DNA of 64,000 bases from an uncultured Alphaproteobacteria bacterium (GCA_945957365.1 CAMFKI010000008.1:1-64000), one strand, 5' to 3'; shown: positions 9,258-18,196, numbered from the stretch's first letter. Translations and numbers: made by a program. Notes: generated from the letters alone by a model not told the origin.

Positions 9258-11348
9258 ATGGAGGCGGGACGCGCGCCGGAACTGAGCCTTGCCCCCAGTG
9301 CCGGCAATCGGGACATCGGCTTTGCCGCAGGCATCGTCGCAATCCTCATCGTCCTGTTTCTGCCGGTTCCCCCGTTCCTTCTCGACCTCGGTCTCGCCCT
9401 GTCGATATCGCTCGCCGTGGTCATTCTCATGGTGGCGCTGTGGATCGGACGGCCGCTAGATTTCTCGGCCTTTCCCACCGTCCTCCTGATCGCCACCATG
9501 CTGCGGCTGTCGCTCAACGTCGCGACGACCCGTCTCATTCTTTCGCATGGGCATGAAGGGGCCACTGCCGCAGGGCACATGGTGGGTGGCTTTTCACGGC
9601 TGGTGATGAGCGGCGATTTCGTGATCGGCGTGATCGTCTTCGTCATTCTCATCACCATCAACTTCATGGTGATCACCAAGGGTGCTTCGCGAATCGCGGA
9701 AGTCGGCGCGAGGTTTACCTTGGACGCCATTCCCGGCAAGCAGATGGCGATCGACGCGGATCTCTCCGCAGGTCTGATCGACGAGAAGGATGCCCGGCGG
9801 CGGCGGCTGGAACTCGAACTGGAGAGTTCCTTCTTCGGGTCCATGGACGGCGCCTCGAAGTTCGTCCGCGGCGACGCCATTGCCGGGCTCATCATCACCG
9901 GCGTCAACGTATTCGGCGGCATCGTCATCGGCATGGTCCGCCACGGCATGACATTCTCCGAATCGGCCGACGCCTATACGAAGCTGTCGGTCGGCGATGG
10001 GCTGGTCACCCAGATTCCCGCCCTAATCGTCTCTTTGGCAGCGGGGCTTCTGGTCTCCAAGGGCGGCAACCGCGGCGCCGCTCAGGAGGCCATTTTCACC
10101 CAGCTCGGCGCCTATCCCCGCGCATTGCTGGTGGCCGCGATGCTTCTGGCCATTCTGTCGCTGGTACCGGGCCTGCCGTTCTTTCCGTTTGCGTTGCTGG
10201 CAGCCATCATTTCCGGCGGCGCACTGACGATCATCCGGCACAACGCCAGCCAGCTTCGCTCTGCCGAGGACAAGTCACGCCGCGACAGTGCCGCGAAGCA
10301 GGAGGAAGAACGCAGTTCCGTCAAGGAATTGCTGCGCACGCCTGAAATCGAGCTGCGGCTCGGGCGGCAGATCTCGAGTGCGATGTTGGTCTCGCACAGT
10401 GAGCTCGCGCACCGGGTTGCCAAGATGCGGCGGCGTTTCGCGCAGGACTACGGTTTCGTCATTCCCGACATCCGCCTCGGCGACGACCTCGTCATCGCAC
10501 CACGCAGCTATTCCATCCGCATTCACGGAACTTCCGTCGCCAGCTTCGAACTACGCCTCGGCGAGCTGCTGGTGATCCCGGGCGCCAAGCCCCGGCCAGA
10601 CCTGCCGGGCGATGAAGTCCGCGAGCCGGCCTTCGGAATGGAAGCCTACTGGTATCCCGATGTCTTCGCTGCCGAACTGCGGGCCAACGGCCACATTCCC
10701 GTCGACCCTATGTCGGTCATGCTCACCCACCTTTCGGAAGTGATCCGCAGCAACCTGGGCAACCTCATGTCCTATAAAGATCTGCGCGCACTGACCGACC
10801 GACTCGAACCCGAGTACAAGCGTCTGCTGGACGAGACTTGCCCGTCGCTGCTGTCATTTTCCGGCTTCCAGGCCATCCTGAAGCTGCTCCTCGGCGAGCG
10901 CGTTTCCATTCGTAACCTTCATCTGATTCTCGAAGCCATTGCCGAGATCGCGCCCCATGTGCGCAAGCCGGAGGCCATCGTGGAACATGTCCGCCATCGC
11001 CTGGCGCAGCAGATCTGTGGCGATCTTGCGCAGGACGGGCTGTTACGGATCGTGAGGCTCGGCAGCCGGTGGGACGTGTCCTTCATGCAGAGCCTCAAAC
11101 GGGACGGCAAAGGTGATGTTGTCGAGTTCGATATCGACCCCCGTCTCATCGAGCAGTTCGCCAACGAGCTCTCGACCGCCGTCAAGGCACTCGTCGACCG
11201 GGGCGAACAATTTGCCCTCGTCACGGCTCCGGAAGCGCGCCCCTATGTGCGCATGATCGTTGACCGGCTGTTCCCGGCGCTGCCGGTTCTCTCGCATATC
11301 GAGATTTCCCGCGGCGTTAAGCTGGACGTCATCGCGTCGCTGTCATGA
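9258..11348 (+). CDS. flhA: Flagellar export protein FlhA
   Basis: FlhA is the large export-gate protein that docks substrates and chaperones. The 696-residue product has an N-terminal half with about eight membrane helices, including the FHIPEP-family signature region ([17 protein letters not shown]). A soluble C-terminal half from about residue 350 contains [28 protein letters not shown] and a final domain ending [15 protein letters not shown]. The gene overlaps fliR by four bases. Confidence 0.96.
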   Translation: MEAGRAPELSLAPSAGNRDIGFAAGIVAILIVLFLPVPPFLLDLGLALSISLAVVILMVALWIGRPLDFSAFPTVLLIATMLRLSLNVATTRLILSHGHEGATAAGHMVGGFSRLVMSGDFVIGVIVFVILITINFMVITKGASRIAEVGARFTLDAIPGKQMAIDADLSAGLIDEKDARRRRLELELESSFFGSMDGASKFVRGDAIAGLIITGVNVFGGIVIGMVRHGMTFSESADAYTKLSVGDGLVTQIPALIVSLAAGLLVSKGGNRGAAQEAIFTQLGAYPRALLVAAMLLAILSLVPGLPFFPFALLAAIISGGALTIIRHNASQLRSAEDKSRRDSAAKQEEERSSVKELLRTPEIELRLGRQISSAMLVSHSELAHRVAKMRRRFAQDYGFVIPDIRLGDDLVIAPRSYSIRIHGTSVASFELRLGELLVIPGAKPRPDLPGDEVREPAFGMEAYWYPDVFAAELRANGHIPVDPMSVMLTHLSEVIRSNLGNLMSYKDLRALTDRLEPEYKRLLDETCPSLLSFSGFQAILKLLLGERVSIRNLHLILEAIAEIAPHVRKPEAIVEHVRHRLAQQICGDLAQDGLLRIVRLGSRWDVSFMQSLKRDGKGDVVEFDIDPRLIEQFANELSTAVKALVDRGEQFALVTAPEARPYVRMIVDRLFPALPVLSHIEISRGVKLDVIASLS

Positions 11349-12106
11349 GCAGCGAACTGGAAGCGCAGATCATTGCCTTGTGCCTGCTGTTCTGCAGGAT
11401 CGGCGGCTGCATGATGCTGGCCCCTGGAATCTCGAGCCAGCGTGTGCCGATCAACATCAGGCTCTTCATCGCCCTTGCGATAACCGCTGCGCTATCGCCG
11501 CTGCTGCTGGATGTGCTGCTGGAAGGCCTGGGCAAGATCCCGCAACATGCGTGGATCGGCCTCATATTCCATGAGTCGGTGGTAGGCATCCTCATCGGAC
11601 TGATGGCGAGGTGCTTCTTCCTGGCGCTGCAGTTCTCGGCGACGGCAATTTCAAACTTCATCGGCTTGTCAGGCATCCCTGGAATTCCGCTGGAGGAAGC
11701 GGACACCGGCTCGCCCGTGGCAACCTTGGTATCTTCCGCCTCGATCGCCATCATCTTCGCCATGGGACTTCACGTCGAGCTGCTGAAGGCCCTGGCGGAT
11801 TCCTACATCGTGCTGCCGCTGGCTGGCGTTCTGACGGCTCAGATGCTGGTCACGAACTTTCTCCGCACACTGGGCGAGACCTGGGTTCTGGCGCTCAGGC
11901 TCTCGGCACCCTTTCTGCTTTATGGTGTCATCGTCAACGTCGCGCTCGGCATGGGAAACCGCTTCGCCCAGCAGATTTCGATGTATTATGCAACGACGGG
12001 CGCGGTGATGCTGGGAGGCTTCCTACTCCTCTATCTCATCTGGGTCGACTGGATGGCGATGTTCACGGATTCCTACCGGTCCTGGCTGCTGCAAGGTGGA
12101 TTCTGA
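11345..12106 (+). CDS. fliR: Flagellar export gate protein FliR
   Basis: FliR is the third component of the export gate. The 253-residue, strongly hydrophobic protein has about six membrane segments, and early conserved features include [12 protein letters not shown] and [19 protein letters not shown]. It follows flhA with an ATGA overlap and ends one base into the next gene, consistent with one transcript. Confidence 0.93.
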   Translation: MSSELEAQIIALCLLFCRIGGCMMLAPGISSQRVPINIRLFIALAITAALSPLLLDVLLEGLGKIPQHAWIGLIFHESVVGILIGLMARCFFLALQFSATAISNFIGLSGIPGIPLEEADTGSPVATLVSSASIAIIFAMGLHVELLKALADSYIVLPLAGVLTAQMLVTNFLRTLGETWVLALRLSAPFLLYGVIVNVALGMGNRFAQQISMYYATTGAVMLGGFLLLYLIWVDWMAMFTDSYRSWLLQGGF

Positions 12107-12495
12107 TGCACGAGCCCGCAAGACTGCATCGCCTTGCCAAGGCTCAAAAGGACTTCGGACGCCTGTTCGAGGCGCGGCTTGCTGGCGAGCGAGCGCGGCT
12201 CCGGCGGCTGGAACTGGCGAAGGCTGACATGATGGTTGTACTCGGCCGGACCGCCGCGCTCGGTCTTGTGCATTACACTGCCGCACTGCGTCGGCTGGCC
12301 GAACTGGACACCAGCATGTCCAAATGCAGCCAGCAGATCGGTGACATGGAACGCAAGTTGCGGCAGGCGAAAGTGCGCGAACAGGTTTTGGCCGACCGCG
12401 CCGCAAGCGCCGAGGATGCCGAACAGCGAAGGCGCTCCGAGAGCGAGGGGCAGGAGGCTGCGCTGCACATGAACAGGCGAGCCACACGCAAGTGA
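12106..12495 (+). CDS. Small charged coiled-coil protein, FliJ-like position and composition
   Basis: The 129-residue product is almost entirely charged helix (Arg/Glu/Ala/Leu-rich, heptad-like spacing), as expected for a soluble coiled coil. It starts one base inside the fliR stop, so it belongs to the flagellar operon. Composition and size resemble FliJ, the general export chaperone that stimulates the FliI ATPase. I see no residue motif that proves this, so FliJ-like is an inference from shape and context. Confidence 0.6.
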   Translation: MHEPARLHRLAKAQKDFGRLFEARLAGERARLRRLELAKADMMVVLGRTAALGLVHYTAALRRLAELDTSMSKCSQQIGDMERKLRQAKVREQVLADRAASAEDAEQRRRSESEGQEAALHMNRRATRK

Positions 12496-12531
12496 GGCAT
12501 GCTGATATGGGCCTTGCAGGGGAGATTGCCC

Positions 12532-13050
12532 ATGTCCGTCACGCTTCCGTCCGATCTCATCGCCGATGTCATGCGCAATGCCGATCCGGTGCGCCGCAGT
12601 GCCGCTGTCGGCCGCTTGACATCGGCGGCGGCCGACAGCGGCCAGGCATTCGACAAGACGATCGACGGCGTCCAGGCAGCATCGGCGTCCTCGGCCGGTT
12701 CCGTGGCCGATGCGGCTCAGGGCCCGACTTTGACGTCATCGCCGGGTGCCGGGCGCCCTGCGTCCAAGAGCGGAACCTATCAAGGCTTCGAGCGGATGGT
12801 GCTGCGGAACCTGTTCGAGACACTGTTGCCCAGCGGGGAGAGCGGATCCTTCGGTGGTGGCCCGTCGGCGGGCATCTGGCGTTCCATGGCGGCGGATCAG
12901 CTGGCAGGTGTCTATGCCAAGGACGGGGGCATTGGCATTGCCAAAATGCTTGAGGGCGCTGCGCAGGGCAGCACGCCACGCCGGGCCACGGAGTGGCCCT
13001 ATTTCAGCATGGGAGCGATCGGCGCCGTGGCGGGGCAGCCGACATCATGA
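12532..13050 (+). CDS. FlgJ-like rod-binding domain protein
   Basis: The 172-residue product has a disordered Ala/Ser-rich N-terminal half. It then shows the rod-binding pattern YQGFERMVLRNLFETLLP and WRSMAADQLAGVYAKDGGIG, matching the N-terminal rod-cap domain of FlgJ. No muramidase domain follows, which fits the separate lytic transglycosylase encoded at 3343-3912. ATG 12532 is preferred; an in-frame ATG at 12499 is possible. It overlaps the next gene by four bases. Confidence 0.78.
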   Translation: MSVTLPSDLIADVMRNADPVRRSAAVGRLTSAAADSGQAFDKTIDGVQAASASSAGSVADAAQGPTLTSSPGAGRPASKSGTYQGFERMVLRNLFETLLPSGESGSFGGGPSAGIWRSMAADQLAGVYAKDGGIGIAKMLEGAAQGSTPRRATEWPYFSMGAIGAVAGQPTS

Positions 13051-13403
13051 CGCCGGCCGAAAGCGCCATCGCCTCCGCCCTGCTGCGACTGATCGACACG
13101 ATCGAGGAAGAGAACGCCGCACTGCGCCGTCAAGTCGTCGTTCAGCACGGCGGTTTCACCGATCGCAAGAACCAGGCGCTCCGTGAAGTGATGGTCGCGC
13201 AGCGCCGTGATCCTGCATCCTGCGCTGCAGCGCACATACGACCTCATCTCGAGAGGCTCTCGGGGGTGCTGGGTGAGAATGCTCGCCTGCTCAAGCTGCA
13301 CATCGGCGCTGTCGGCGAAATCAGCGACATCATCATTGGCAGCCTGAGGGAAGCCGACTCGGACGGCACCTATTCAAGATGCCACAAGCCTCGCGGACGA
13401 TGA
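13047..13403 (+). CDS. Small helical protein, possible FlgN-type chaperone
   Basis: The 118-residue product is predicted helical, with an early acidic amphipathic stretch (LLRLIDTIEEENAALRRQ) and a second helix around HLERLSGVLGENARLLKLH. That helix-turn-helix layout and its place next to a FlgJ-like gene resemble FlgN, the chaperone for FlgK and FlgL. The evidence is shape and context only. The ATG overlaps the upstream stop (ATGA). Confidence 0.55.
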   Translation: MTPAESAIASALLRLIDTIEEENAALRRQVVVQHGGFTDRKNQALREVMVAQRRDPASCAAAHIRPHLERLSGVLGENARLLKLHIGAVGEISDIIIGSLREADSDGTYSRCHKPRGR

Positions 13404-13409
13404 CCGGCA

Positions 13410-13889
13410 ATGCTGAAGCTGGTGGGTGTGGGCATTTGGGTCATCCTGGTCACCGCGGGCGCCACCTTCGCGTCTTCTTATTTGAACCACTCTGCCGGAA
13501 ACGCCGCGGCTGATCCCGAAGATCTCGGGGTCGAGCAGGTCACGTCCGAACTCACAAGCATTCCGATCATTCGCGGCGGCGACGTGACGGGCTATATCAT
13601 TCTTCAGCTCTCCTTTGCTGCGGACAAAGCGTTGCTTGACCAGAAGAAAGTCGATGCGCTGCCCTACCTCAAGGATTCCGCCTTCCGGATCATCTTCACG
13701 AACACCGATGTGGATTTCCGGCACCTCAAGCCTGGGGATCTCGACAAGCTGACGGGAGCGATCGCAACTGACGCCAACAGCCGTCTCGGAATGAAGCTGG
13801 TGCGTCAGGTGCTGTTTCAGCAGTTGAATTACGTCAGGAAGGAAGACATCCGGACAAACTGGATCAATGGCCAGAACAACGCGAATTGA
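13410..13889 (+). CDS. Membrane-anchored protein at end of flagellar operon, FliL-like topology
   Basis: The 159-residue product has one N-terminal membrane helix (residues 4-22) followed by a periplasmic domain of mixed strand and helix ending in LVRQVLFQQLNYVRKEDIRTN. That ending recalls the C-terminus of FliL-type stator-associated proteins, but the match is weak. It lies six bases after the previous gene and is probably the last flagellar gene of the operon. Function unknown. Confidence 0.6.
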   Translation: MLKLVGVGIWVILVTAGATFASSYLNHSAGNAAADPEDLGVEQVTSELTSIPIIRGGDVTGYIILQLSFAADKALLDQKKVDALPYLKDSAFRIIFTNTDVDFRHLKPGDLDKLTGAIATDANSRLGMKLVRQVLFQQLNYVRKEDIRTNWINGQNNAN

Positions 13890-14316
13890 GGCAGGCTGGG
13901 CCGTTCTCCTGCGCGACCTGAGTTCCTCCGACAGCCGGGCATTGACGTCGGGCGAGCGGTCTGACGAGCTGATGCGCCTCGCTGATCACCCTCTGCTGTT
14001 GCGTCAACATCTGCTGCGTGCAAGCGTGAACACACCCCTGTCACCTCTGATTCTCAACGTCGCTGTTCTGGCCTCAAGCCAGACACGTCGCGATGAAGGA
14101 GAACGGCCAGGCAAACTTGCGGGCTTCATCTGCACGCAGAGGGACGGCTCCGAGACCGGTTCGCCAGTAGCATTTCAGCCGTCGGAAGCCGATCTTGAAT
14201 TAGCGCTCGATCTAGGGCGCCATTCGACCGATGACGCGCCGGCTCAGGGGCTGGGAAAGTCCTTGGCTGCGCTCATTCGCTCCGTTCTCATCGCCCTTCG
14301 GTGCGTTGCCGAATGA
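13867..14316 (+). CDS. Hypothetical protein of uncertain reality
   Basis: This 149-codon frame fills an otherwise empty stretch between the flagellar operon and the sigma-54-type site. The product is Leu/Ala/Arg/Ser-rich, without recognisable motifs, signal peptide or membrane helix. It overlaps the upstream gene by 23 bases and has no clear ribosome-binding site, which argues against it. The uninterrupted frame over 450 bases is in favour. Confidence 0.35.
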   Translation: MARTTRIEAGWAVLLRDLSSSDSRALTSGERSDELMRLADHPLLLRQHLLRASVNTPLSPLILNVAVLASSQTRRDEGERPGKLAGFICTQRDGSETGSPVAFQPSEADLELALDLGRHSTDDAPAQGLGKSLAALIRSVLIALRCVAE

Positions 14317-14320
14317 ACCT

Positions 14321-14336
14321 TGGCACGTTGCTTGCT
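14321..14336 (+). promoter_or_regulatory. Sigma-54 (RpoN) -24/-12 promoter
   Basis: The 16 bases TGGCACGTTGCTTGCT match the sigma-54 consensus TGGCACG-N4-TTGCW at every defined position, with the invariant GG and GC correctly spaced. A transcript would start near 14346, just ahead of an AAAGGGA ribosome-binding site and the ATG at 14363. I saw no second copy on either strand in a partial visual scan. Confidence 0.75.
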
Positions 14337-14362
14337 CGTATGTCCCCGAAAGGGACGATGCC

Positions 14363-14563
14363 ATGGACGAGCAGACATTTGAGACGATCCGCCTCCTGCC
14401 GCGCGGGGAACTCGAGAGATTTGCCATGCACGTCCTCCTCGATCTGCGCATGAGGCGACAGGAGGCGGAAACCGGCCGTGTTTTTTCCGCGGTACTGGGC
14501 GGATTTCTGTTGGGAGCAGTGGTGGCTTCCGTGGCCTTCCTGGTGGGTTCGACCCTAGGCTGA
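14363..14563 (+). CDS. 66-residue membrane protein behind a sigma-54-type promoter
   Basis: The product has a charged N-terminal half (MDEQTFETIRLLPRGELER and following) and one C-terminal membrane helix (about residues 43-63, Gly/Ala/Val-rich), so it is probably tail-anchored or a small inner-membrane protein. It starts 27 bases after the sigma-54-type site, with AAAGGGA seven bases before the ATG. Its last bases overlap the 3' end of convergent hpt. I do not recognise the family. An RpoN-controlled role is an inference from the promoter. Confidence 0.6.
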   Translation: MDEQTFETIRLLPRGELERFAMHVLLDLRMRRQEAETGRVFSAVLGGFLLGAVVASVAFLVGSTLG

Positions 14564-15118
14564 AGCCGTGCCAGCGGGAATGACATGCCCGACGAATGGC
14601 AGTTCCCGGAACTGATGCGCCATGTCCATGCCGTAGCCGACGACGAACTTGTCAGGACATTTGAACCCTTCGAAATCCGCCGAGATATGTGCCGCGAGAT
14701 GGCCGGGCTTGTTCAGCAATACCGCCGTATAGGTGCCCTTGGCGCCGCGCGCGGCCAGCAGGTCCTTGGCGAAGGCAAGCGTGCGTCCCGATTCGAGAAT
14801 GTCGTCGATCAGCAGGACGTCCCTGCCGCGCACATCGGTTTCAATGTCGCGCAGGACGTTGACCTGACCGGACGATTTCGTCGACTTGCGGTAGCTCGAC
14901 AGGATCATGAAATCGACTTCAGGCGACAGGCCCGCGTGATGCATCGCGCGAATGAGATCGGCCGCGAAGACGAAGCTGCCCTTGAGAATGGGCACGACGA
15001 GAAGGTTGCTCGGCTTGCGTGCGGCAATGTCAGCCGCGATCGCCTGCACGCGCGCGGAAATCTCCTGCTCGCTGAACAAGACGCCGATGCGGTGGCCATC
15101 GATCGATAATTCACTCAT
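14555..15118 (-). CDS. hpt: Hypoxanthine phosphoribosyltransferase
   Basis: The enzyme makes IMP (or GMP) from hypoxanthine (or guanine) and PRPP in purine salvage. The 187-residue product has the type I phosphoribosyltransferase fold, with the PRPP loop DVLLIDDILESGRTL and the VVPILKGSFVFAADLIR segment near the N-terminus. The DKFVVGYGMD motif near the end is typical of HGPRTs. ATG at 15118 is chosen over upstream codons because it overlaps the stop of the upstream gene. The final codons overlap the convergent small gene. Confidence 0.95.
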   Translation of the reverse strand: MSELSIDGHRIGVLFSEQEISARVQAIAADIAARKPSNLLVVPILKGSFVFAADLIRAMHHAGLSPEVDFMILSSYRKSTKSSGQVNVLRDIETDVRGRDVLLIDDILESGRTLAFAKDLLAARGAKGTYTAVLLNKPGHLAAHISADFEGFKCPDKFVVGYGMDMAHQFRELPFVGHVIPAGTASA

Positions 15119-15809
15119 GAGCCGGATTTGAGCCGATTTCATCGGCCCGGGCAAATCGAATTTCGAGGTTTCGCGCAGCTTCCGGCGGTGAAGCGAGGCG
15201 CGTCACGAAGCTGGTGCTTTCACCCGGCTTCAACGGCCGCACTTCGGTGTCGAGAGTCCAGTGGTAAACCTCTGCGTTGTCCTTTGAGAGCAAACCGAAA
15301 CGCAGCCACGGAATCTTGCGCGTGCTCGCCGACGTGTTGGCCAGGTCGCCTTTGAGGGCGATGATCTTCTTGCCATCGACGATGAGGTGCTGAAGGTCGA
15401 TGTTACGGATCTCGATCCCGTAGATATTCACGTCCTGACCGGCCCAATGATAGGCGACGATGCTTGCAGGTATCGCCGCGACGACGCGTTCGGGACACAT
15501 GGCCGCCACCGCGACCGGCGAAAGGGCCAGCCCCACCAGGCCCGCCCATGCGCCCATCTTCATCCGCCGGGCACGCCGCAGGTGCCGGAACTCGGACTGG
15601 GCACCTTGCGCTGCGCGCAGAAGGGGAAGCGGCTCGCCCGCCCGCCAGCTCCGTATCGCAGGCGTCTTCTGCAAGGAGCCCGGGCCGATCACTTGCGAAA
15701 GGGGTGCTTTCCCCTTGCTGATGTCCATACTATCGGCGGACGTGTCCGGCCGGTTGGTGGCAATCGTCAGGTCGGTGGAGGTGGAACAGGATGGGCAGCG
15801 GACGGTCAT
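15111..15809 (-). CDS. MJ0042-type zinc-finger / DUF3426-like membrane protein
   Basis: The 232-residue product opens with a zinc-ribbon-like segment (MTVRCPSCST; only the first CxxC is clear) and a basic linker. One membrane helix follows (about residues 85-105), then a C-terminal domain with GKKIIALKGDLANTSAS and EVRPLKPGESTSFVTRL, the pattern of the DUF3426 family. It is divergent from ftsE and overlaps hpt by eight bases. In Rhizobiales this gene commonly neighbours ftsE. Function unknown. A TTG at 15821 is a less likely start. Confidence 0.8.
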   Translation of the reverse strand: MTVRCPSCSTSTDLTIATNRPDTSADSMDISKGKAPLSQVIGPGSLQKTPAIRSWRAGEPLPLLRAAQGAQSEFRHLRRARRMKMGAWAGLVGLALSPVAVAAMCPERVVAAIPASIVAYHWAGQDVNIYGIEIRNIDLQHLIVDGKKIIALKGDLANTSASTRKIPWLRFGLLSKDNAEVYHWTLDTEVRPLKPGESTSFVTRLASPPEAARNLEIRFARADEIGSNPAHE

Positions 15810-15872
15810 GGTTCGTATCAATCCGGAACAGCGGGCATTGCACGTCTGAGTTACATTTATTCTCCGCCGTGG

Positions 15873-15887
15873 TTAATGCCCCGTTAA
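15873..15887 (+). promoter_or_regulatory. CtrA-type binding site upstream of ftsE
   Basis: TTAATGCCCCGTTAA is an exact TTAA-N7-TTAA CtrA consensus. It sits in the 124-bp divergent gap between the zinc-finger gene and ftsE, 46 bases before the ftsE GTG. CtrA is the cell-cycle master regulator of many alphaproteobacteria. In such GC-rich DNA two TTAA half-sites at exactly this spacing are unlikely by chance. The site could serve either gene. Confidence 0.6.
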
Positions 15888-15933
15888 AACTCGGATGGTT
15901 TAAGGGATCGCTGACCAAGGGAGGTGCGCATCC

Positions 15934-16590
15934 GTGCTGCGGCTTGAGAACGTCGGCCTCAAATATGGCGACGGCCCGGAAATCCTGCGCGACGTGAGTT
16001 TCGCAGTTCACCCGGGTGACTTCTATTTCCTGACGGGTCCTTCGGGCGCCGGCAAGTCGTCGCTGCTCAAGCTGCTGTTCCTGGCGCTGCGGCCAACGCG
16101 CGGAACGCTGCGCATTTTCGGTGAGGATGTAGGGACTCTCAGTCATGGCAACCTGCCGCTGATCCGCCGGCGCATCGGCGTCGTGTTCCAGGAATTCCGC
16201 CTGCTCGACCACCTCTCGACCTATGACAACGTGGCGCTGCCGCTGCGCGTCGCCGGACGATCGGAATCATCTTACCGCCGCGATGTGATGGACCTTTTGG
16301 ACTGGGTCGGGCTGGCGCAGAAATCAGCCGACTTGCCGCCCGTGCTATCTGGCGGCGAGAAGCAGCGCGCGGCGATCGCCCGTGCCGTGATCGCCAAGCC
16401 ACAGCTTCTGTTGGCCGACGAACCCACCGGCAACGTCGATCCCGTCCTCGCCAAGCGTCTGCTCCACCTCTTTCTCGAACTTAACCGTCTTGGTACCACC
16501 ATGCTGATCGCCACCCATGACAAGGGCCTCGTGCGCCAGGCCGAACGGCCCGTGCTGCACCTCGAAGAAGGGACACTGAGCCTGCAATGA
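15934..16590 (+). CDS. ftsE: Cell division ATP-binding protein FtsE
   Basis: FtsE is the ATPase of the FtsEX complex, which controls septal peptidoglycan hydrolases. The 218-residue product is a complete ABC ATPase: Walker A GPSGAGKSS (about residues 36-44), signature LSGGEKQR, Walker B LLLADEPTG and the switch His in IATHDKG. The start is GTG, chosen for a GGGAGG ribosome-binding site about ten bases upstream. The 3' end overlaps ftsX by four bases. Confidence 0.96.
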   Translation: MLRLENVGLKYGDGPEILRDVSFAVHPGDFYFLTGPSGAGKSSLLKLLFLALRPTRGTLRIFGEDVGTLSHGNLPLIRRRIGVVFQEFRLLDHLSTYDNVALPLRVAGRSESSYRRDVMDLLDWVGLAQKSADLPPVLSGGEKQRAAIARAVIAKPQLLLADEPTGNVDPVLAKRLLHLFLELNRLGTTMLIATHDKGLVRQAERPVLHLEEGTLSLQ

Positions 16591-17477
16591 AGCCGGGCGC
16601 TATCATACCTGCGAATGCTGCGTCGCTGACATCGCTGACCGTCACCATGGCGGTCATGTGCTATCTGGCATGCCTCGCGATTGGGGCGTTGATCCTCGTC
16701 GATCGTGCCGTGACGAGCTGGACCAGCGGCCTGTCCCGCGAGATGACCATCCAGGTTCGGGTCGTGCGCGATGCGGATATCGATAAGGAAGTGGAGAAGG
16801 CGCGCAGCATCACCGCTGCCTTTCCCGGCATCGTCGAAGCCGATGTGCTCGACGAGAGCGAGGGTGCCAAACTGCTCGAACCCTGGCTCGGCACGCGATC
16901 GCTGACCGGCCTTCCCGTGCCGCGCCTGATCCGGGTCGTGTCCGATACCGATCATCCGCCGGATGCGCTGGCATTGCAGAAGGCACTCTCGCAGGTGAAG
17001 GGTGCGAGCCTCGACACACATCAGAAGTGGGAGGTCGAACTGACCCGCATGGCCCGCGCCCTCTCGGCGGTGTCCTATGCCATTCTCCTGCTGATCTGCG
17101 TTTCTGCAGTCGCCATCGTCATCTTCGCGACCCGTGCCGTGCTGCAGGCCAATCGTCACATCGTCGATCTTCTGCATCTCGTCGGCGCACGCGACAGCTA
17201 TATTGCACGCCAGATCGACGGGCGCTTCGTGCGCACCGGCCTGTTGTCTGGCTTCATCGGCGTAGGCCTCGGCATACTCACCTTTCTGCTGCTCGGACTT
17301 TTCGGCGGTGGCAGCGAGAGCGGTGTCGCCGCGGCGAGCTGGGGGCTGCTGTTTTCCGCTCCGCGCGTCGCGCTATGGAGTTATGGCATGCTCTTCGCAG
17401 TGCCTCTCGCCGCCACCCTGATCTGCCTGATCACGGCCCGCATCACCCTGATCCGCAGGCTCGGAGTCGTGACATGA
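16587..17477 (+). CDS. ftsX: Cell division protein FtsX
   Basis: FtsX is the membrane partner of FtsE. The 296-residue product has the FtsX topology: a first helix (about residues 18-42), a large periplasmic loop containing EVEKARSITAAFPGIVEADV, then three helices in the C-terminal half. It overlaps ftsE and the following acyltransferase by four bases each, so the three genes form one operon. Confidence 0.93.
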   Translation: MKPGAIIPANAASLTSLTVTMAVMCYLACLAIGALILVDRAVTSWTSGLSREMTIQVRVVRDADIDKEVEKARSITAAFPGIVEADVLDESEGAKLLEPWLGTRSLTGLPVPRLIRVVSDTDHPPDALALQKALSQVKGASLDTHQKWEVELTRMARALSAVSYAILLLICVSAVAIVIFATRAVLQANRHIVDLLHLVGARDSYIARQIDGRFVRTGLLSGFIGVGLGILTFLLLGLFGGGSESGVAAASWGLLFSAPRVALWSYGMLFAVPLAATLICLITARITLIRRLGVVT

Positions 17478-18196
17478 TCCAGCTCCGCTCGGCGCTGTTC
17501 AACATCGTGTTCTACGTGAACCTCGCTCTGTTCCTCGTTCTGGGGTCGGGCTTCTACTTCACGCCGCGCAAATGGTCGATCCGGGCCCTGCAGGTGTGGG
17601 CCAGAAGCTCGTTGTTCTGGCTCCGTGTCATCGCCGGGGTCCGTTACGAGGTGCGCGGCGCTGAACGCATCCCGCAGGGCGCATGTCTCGTCGCCGGCAA
17701 GCATCAGTCGTTCTGGGAAACCTTCGCCATCCTGCCACTGCTCGACGACCCGGCGATGGTTCTGAAGAAGGAACTTACCTATATCCCGTTCTTCGGGTGG
17801 TTCATCTACAAGTTCCGCATGATACCGGTCGAGCGGTCGGCGGGCACTCAAGCGCTGCGCGCGCTGATCGATGCGGCGGAGAAGGCTGTCGCCATGGGCC
17901 GGCAGGTGGTCATCATGCCGGAGGGCACCAGGCGCGCCCCGGATGACCCTCCGGACTACAAACCCGGCGCCGCGGCGCTCTACGGCAAGCTCGCAGTTCC
18001 GTGCATTCCGTTCGCGCTCAATTCGGGTCTGTTCTGGCCAAGGCGCAAATTTATCCGGCGGCCCGGCACGATCGTGATTTCCTTCCTCGATCCTATTCCG
18101 CCCGGATTGAACCGGAAGGCGTTCCAGTCGCGACTCGAAACAGAGATCGAGACGGAAGCCCGGACTCTGGTGGCAGAAGGCCGGTCGCGACTTTAA
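17474..18196 (+). CDS. plsC: 1-acyl-sn-glycerol-3-phosphate acyltransferase (PlsC family)
   Basis: The enzyme adds the second acyl chain to make phosphatidic acid. The 240-residue product has an N-terminal membrane helix, the acyltransferase motif I as KHQSFWETF (HX4E in place of HX4D), the substrate motif MIPVERSAG and motif III MPEGTRRAP. It is coupled to ftsX by an ATGA overlap. The stop codon ends one base before a LexA-type box. Confidence 0.9.
   Translation: MIQLRSALFNIVFYVNLALFLVLGSGFYFTPRKWSIRALQVWARSSLFWLRVIAGVRYEVRGAERIPQGACLVAGKHQSFWETFAILPLLDDPAMVLKKELTYIPFFGWFIYKFRMIPVERSAGTQALRALIDAAEKAVAMGRQVVIMPEGTRRAPDDPPDYKPGAAALYGKLAVPCIPFALNSGLFWPRRKFIRRPGTIVISFLDPIPPGLNRKAFQSRLETEIETEARTLVAEGRSRL

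Noticed and set aside
8945..9949. 334-codon open frame on the minus strand
   Set aside because: It is antisense to fliQ and flhA; the product is Met/Arg/Ser-rich with no recognisable domain.
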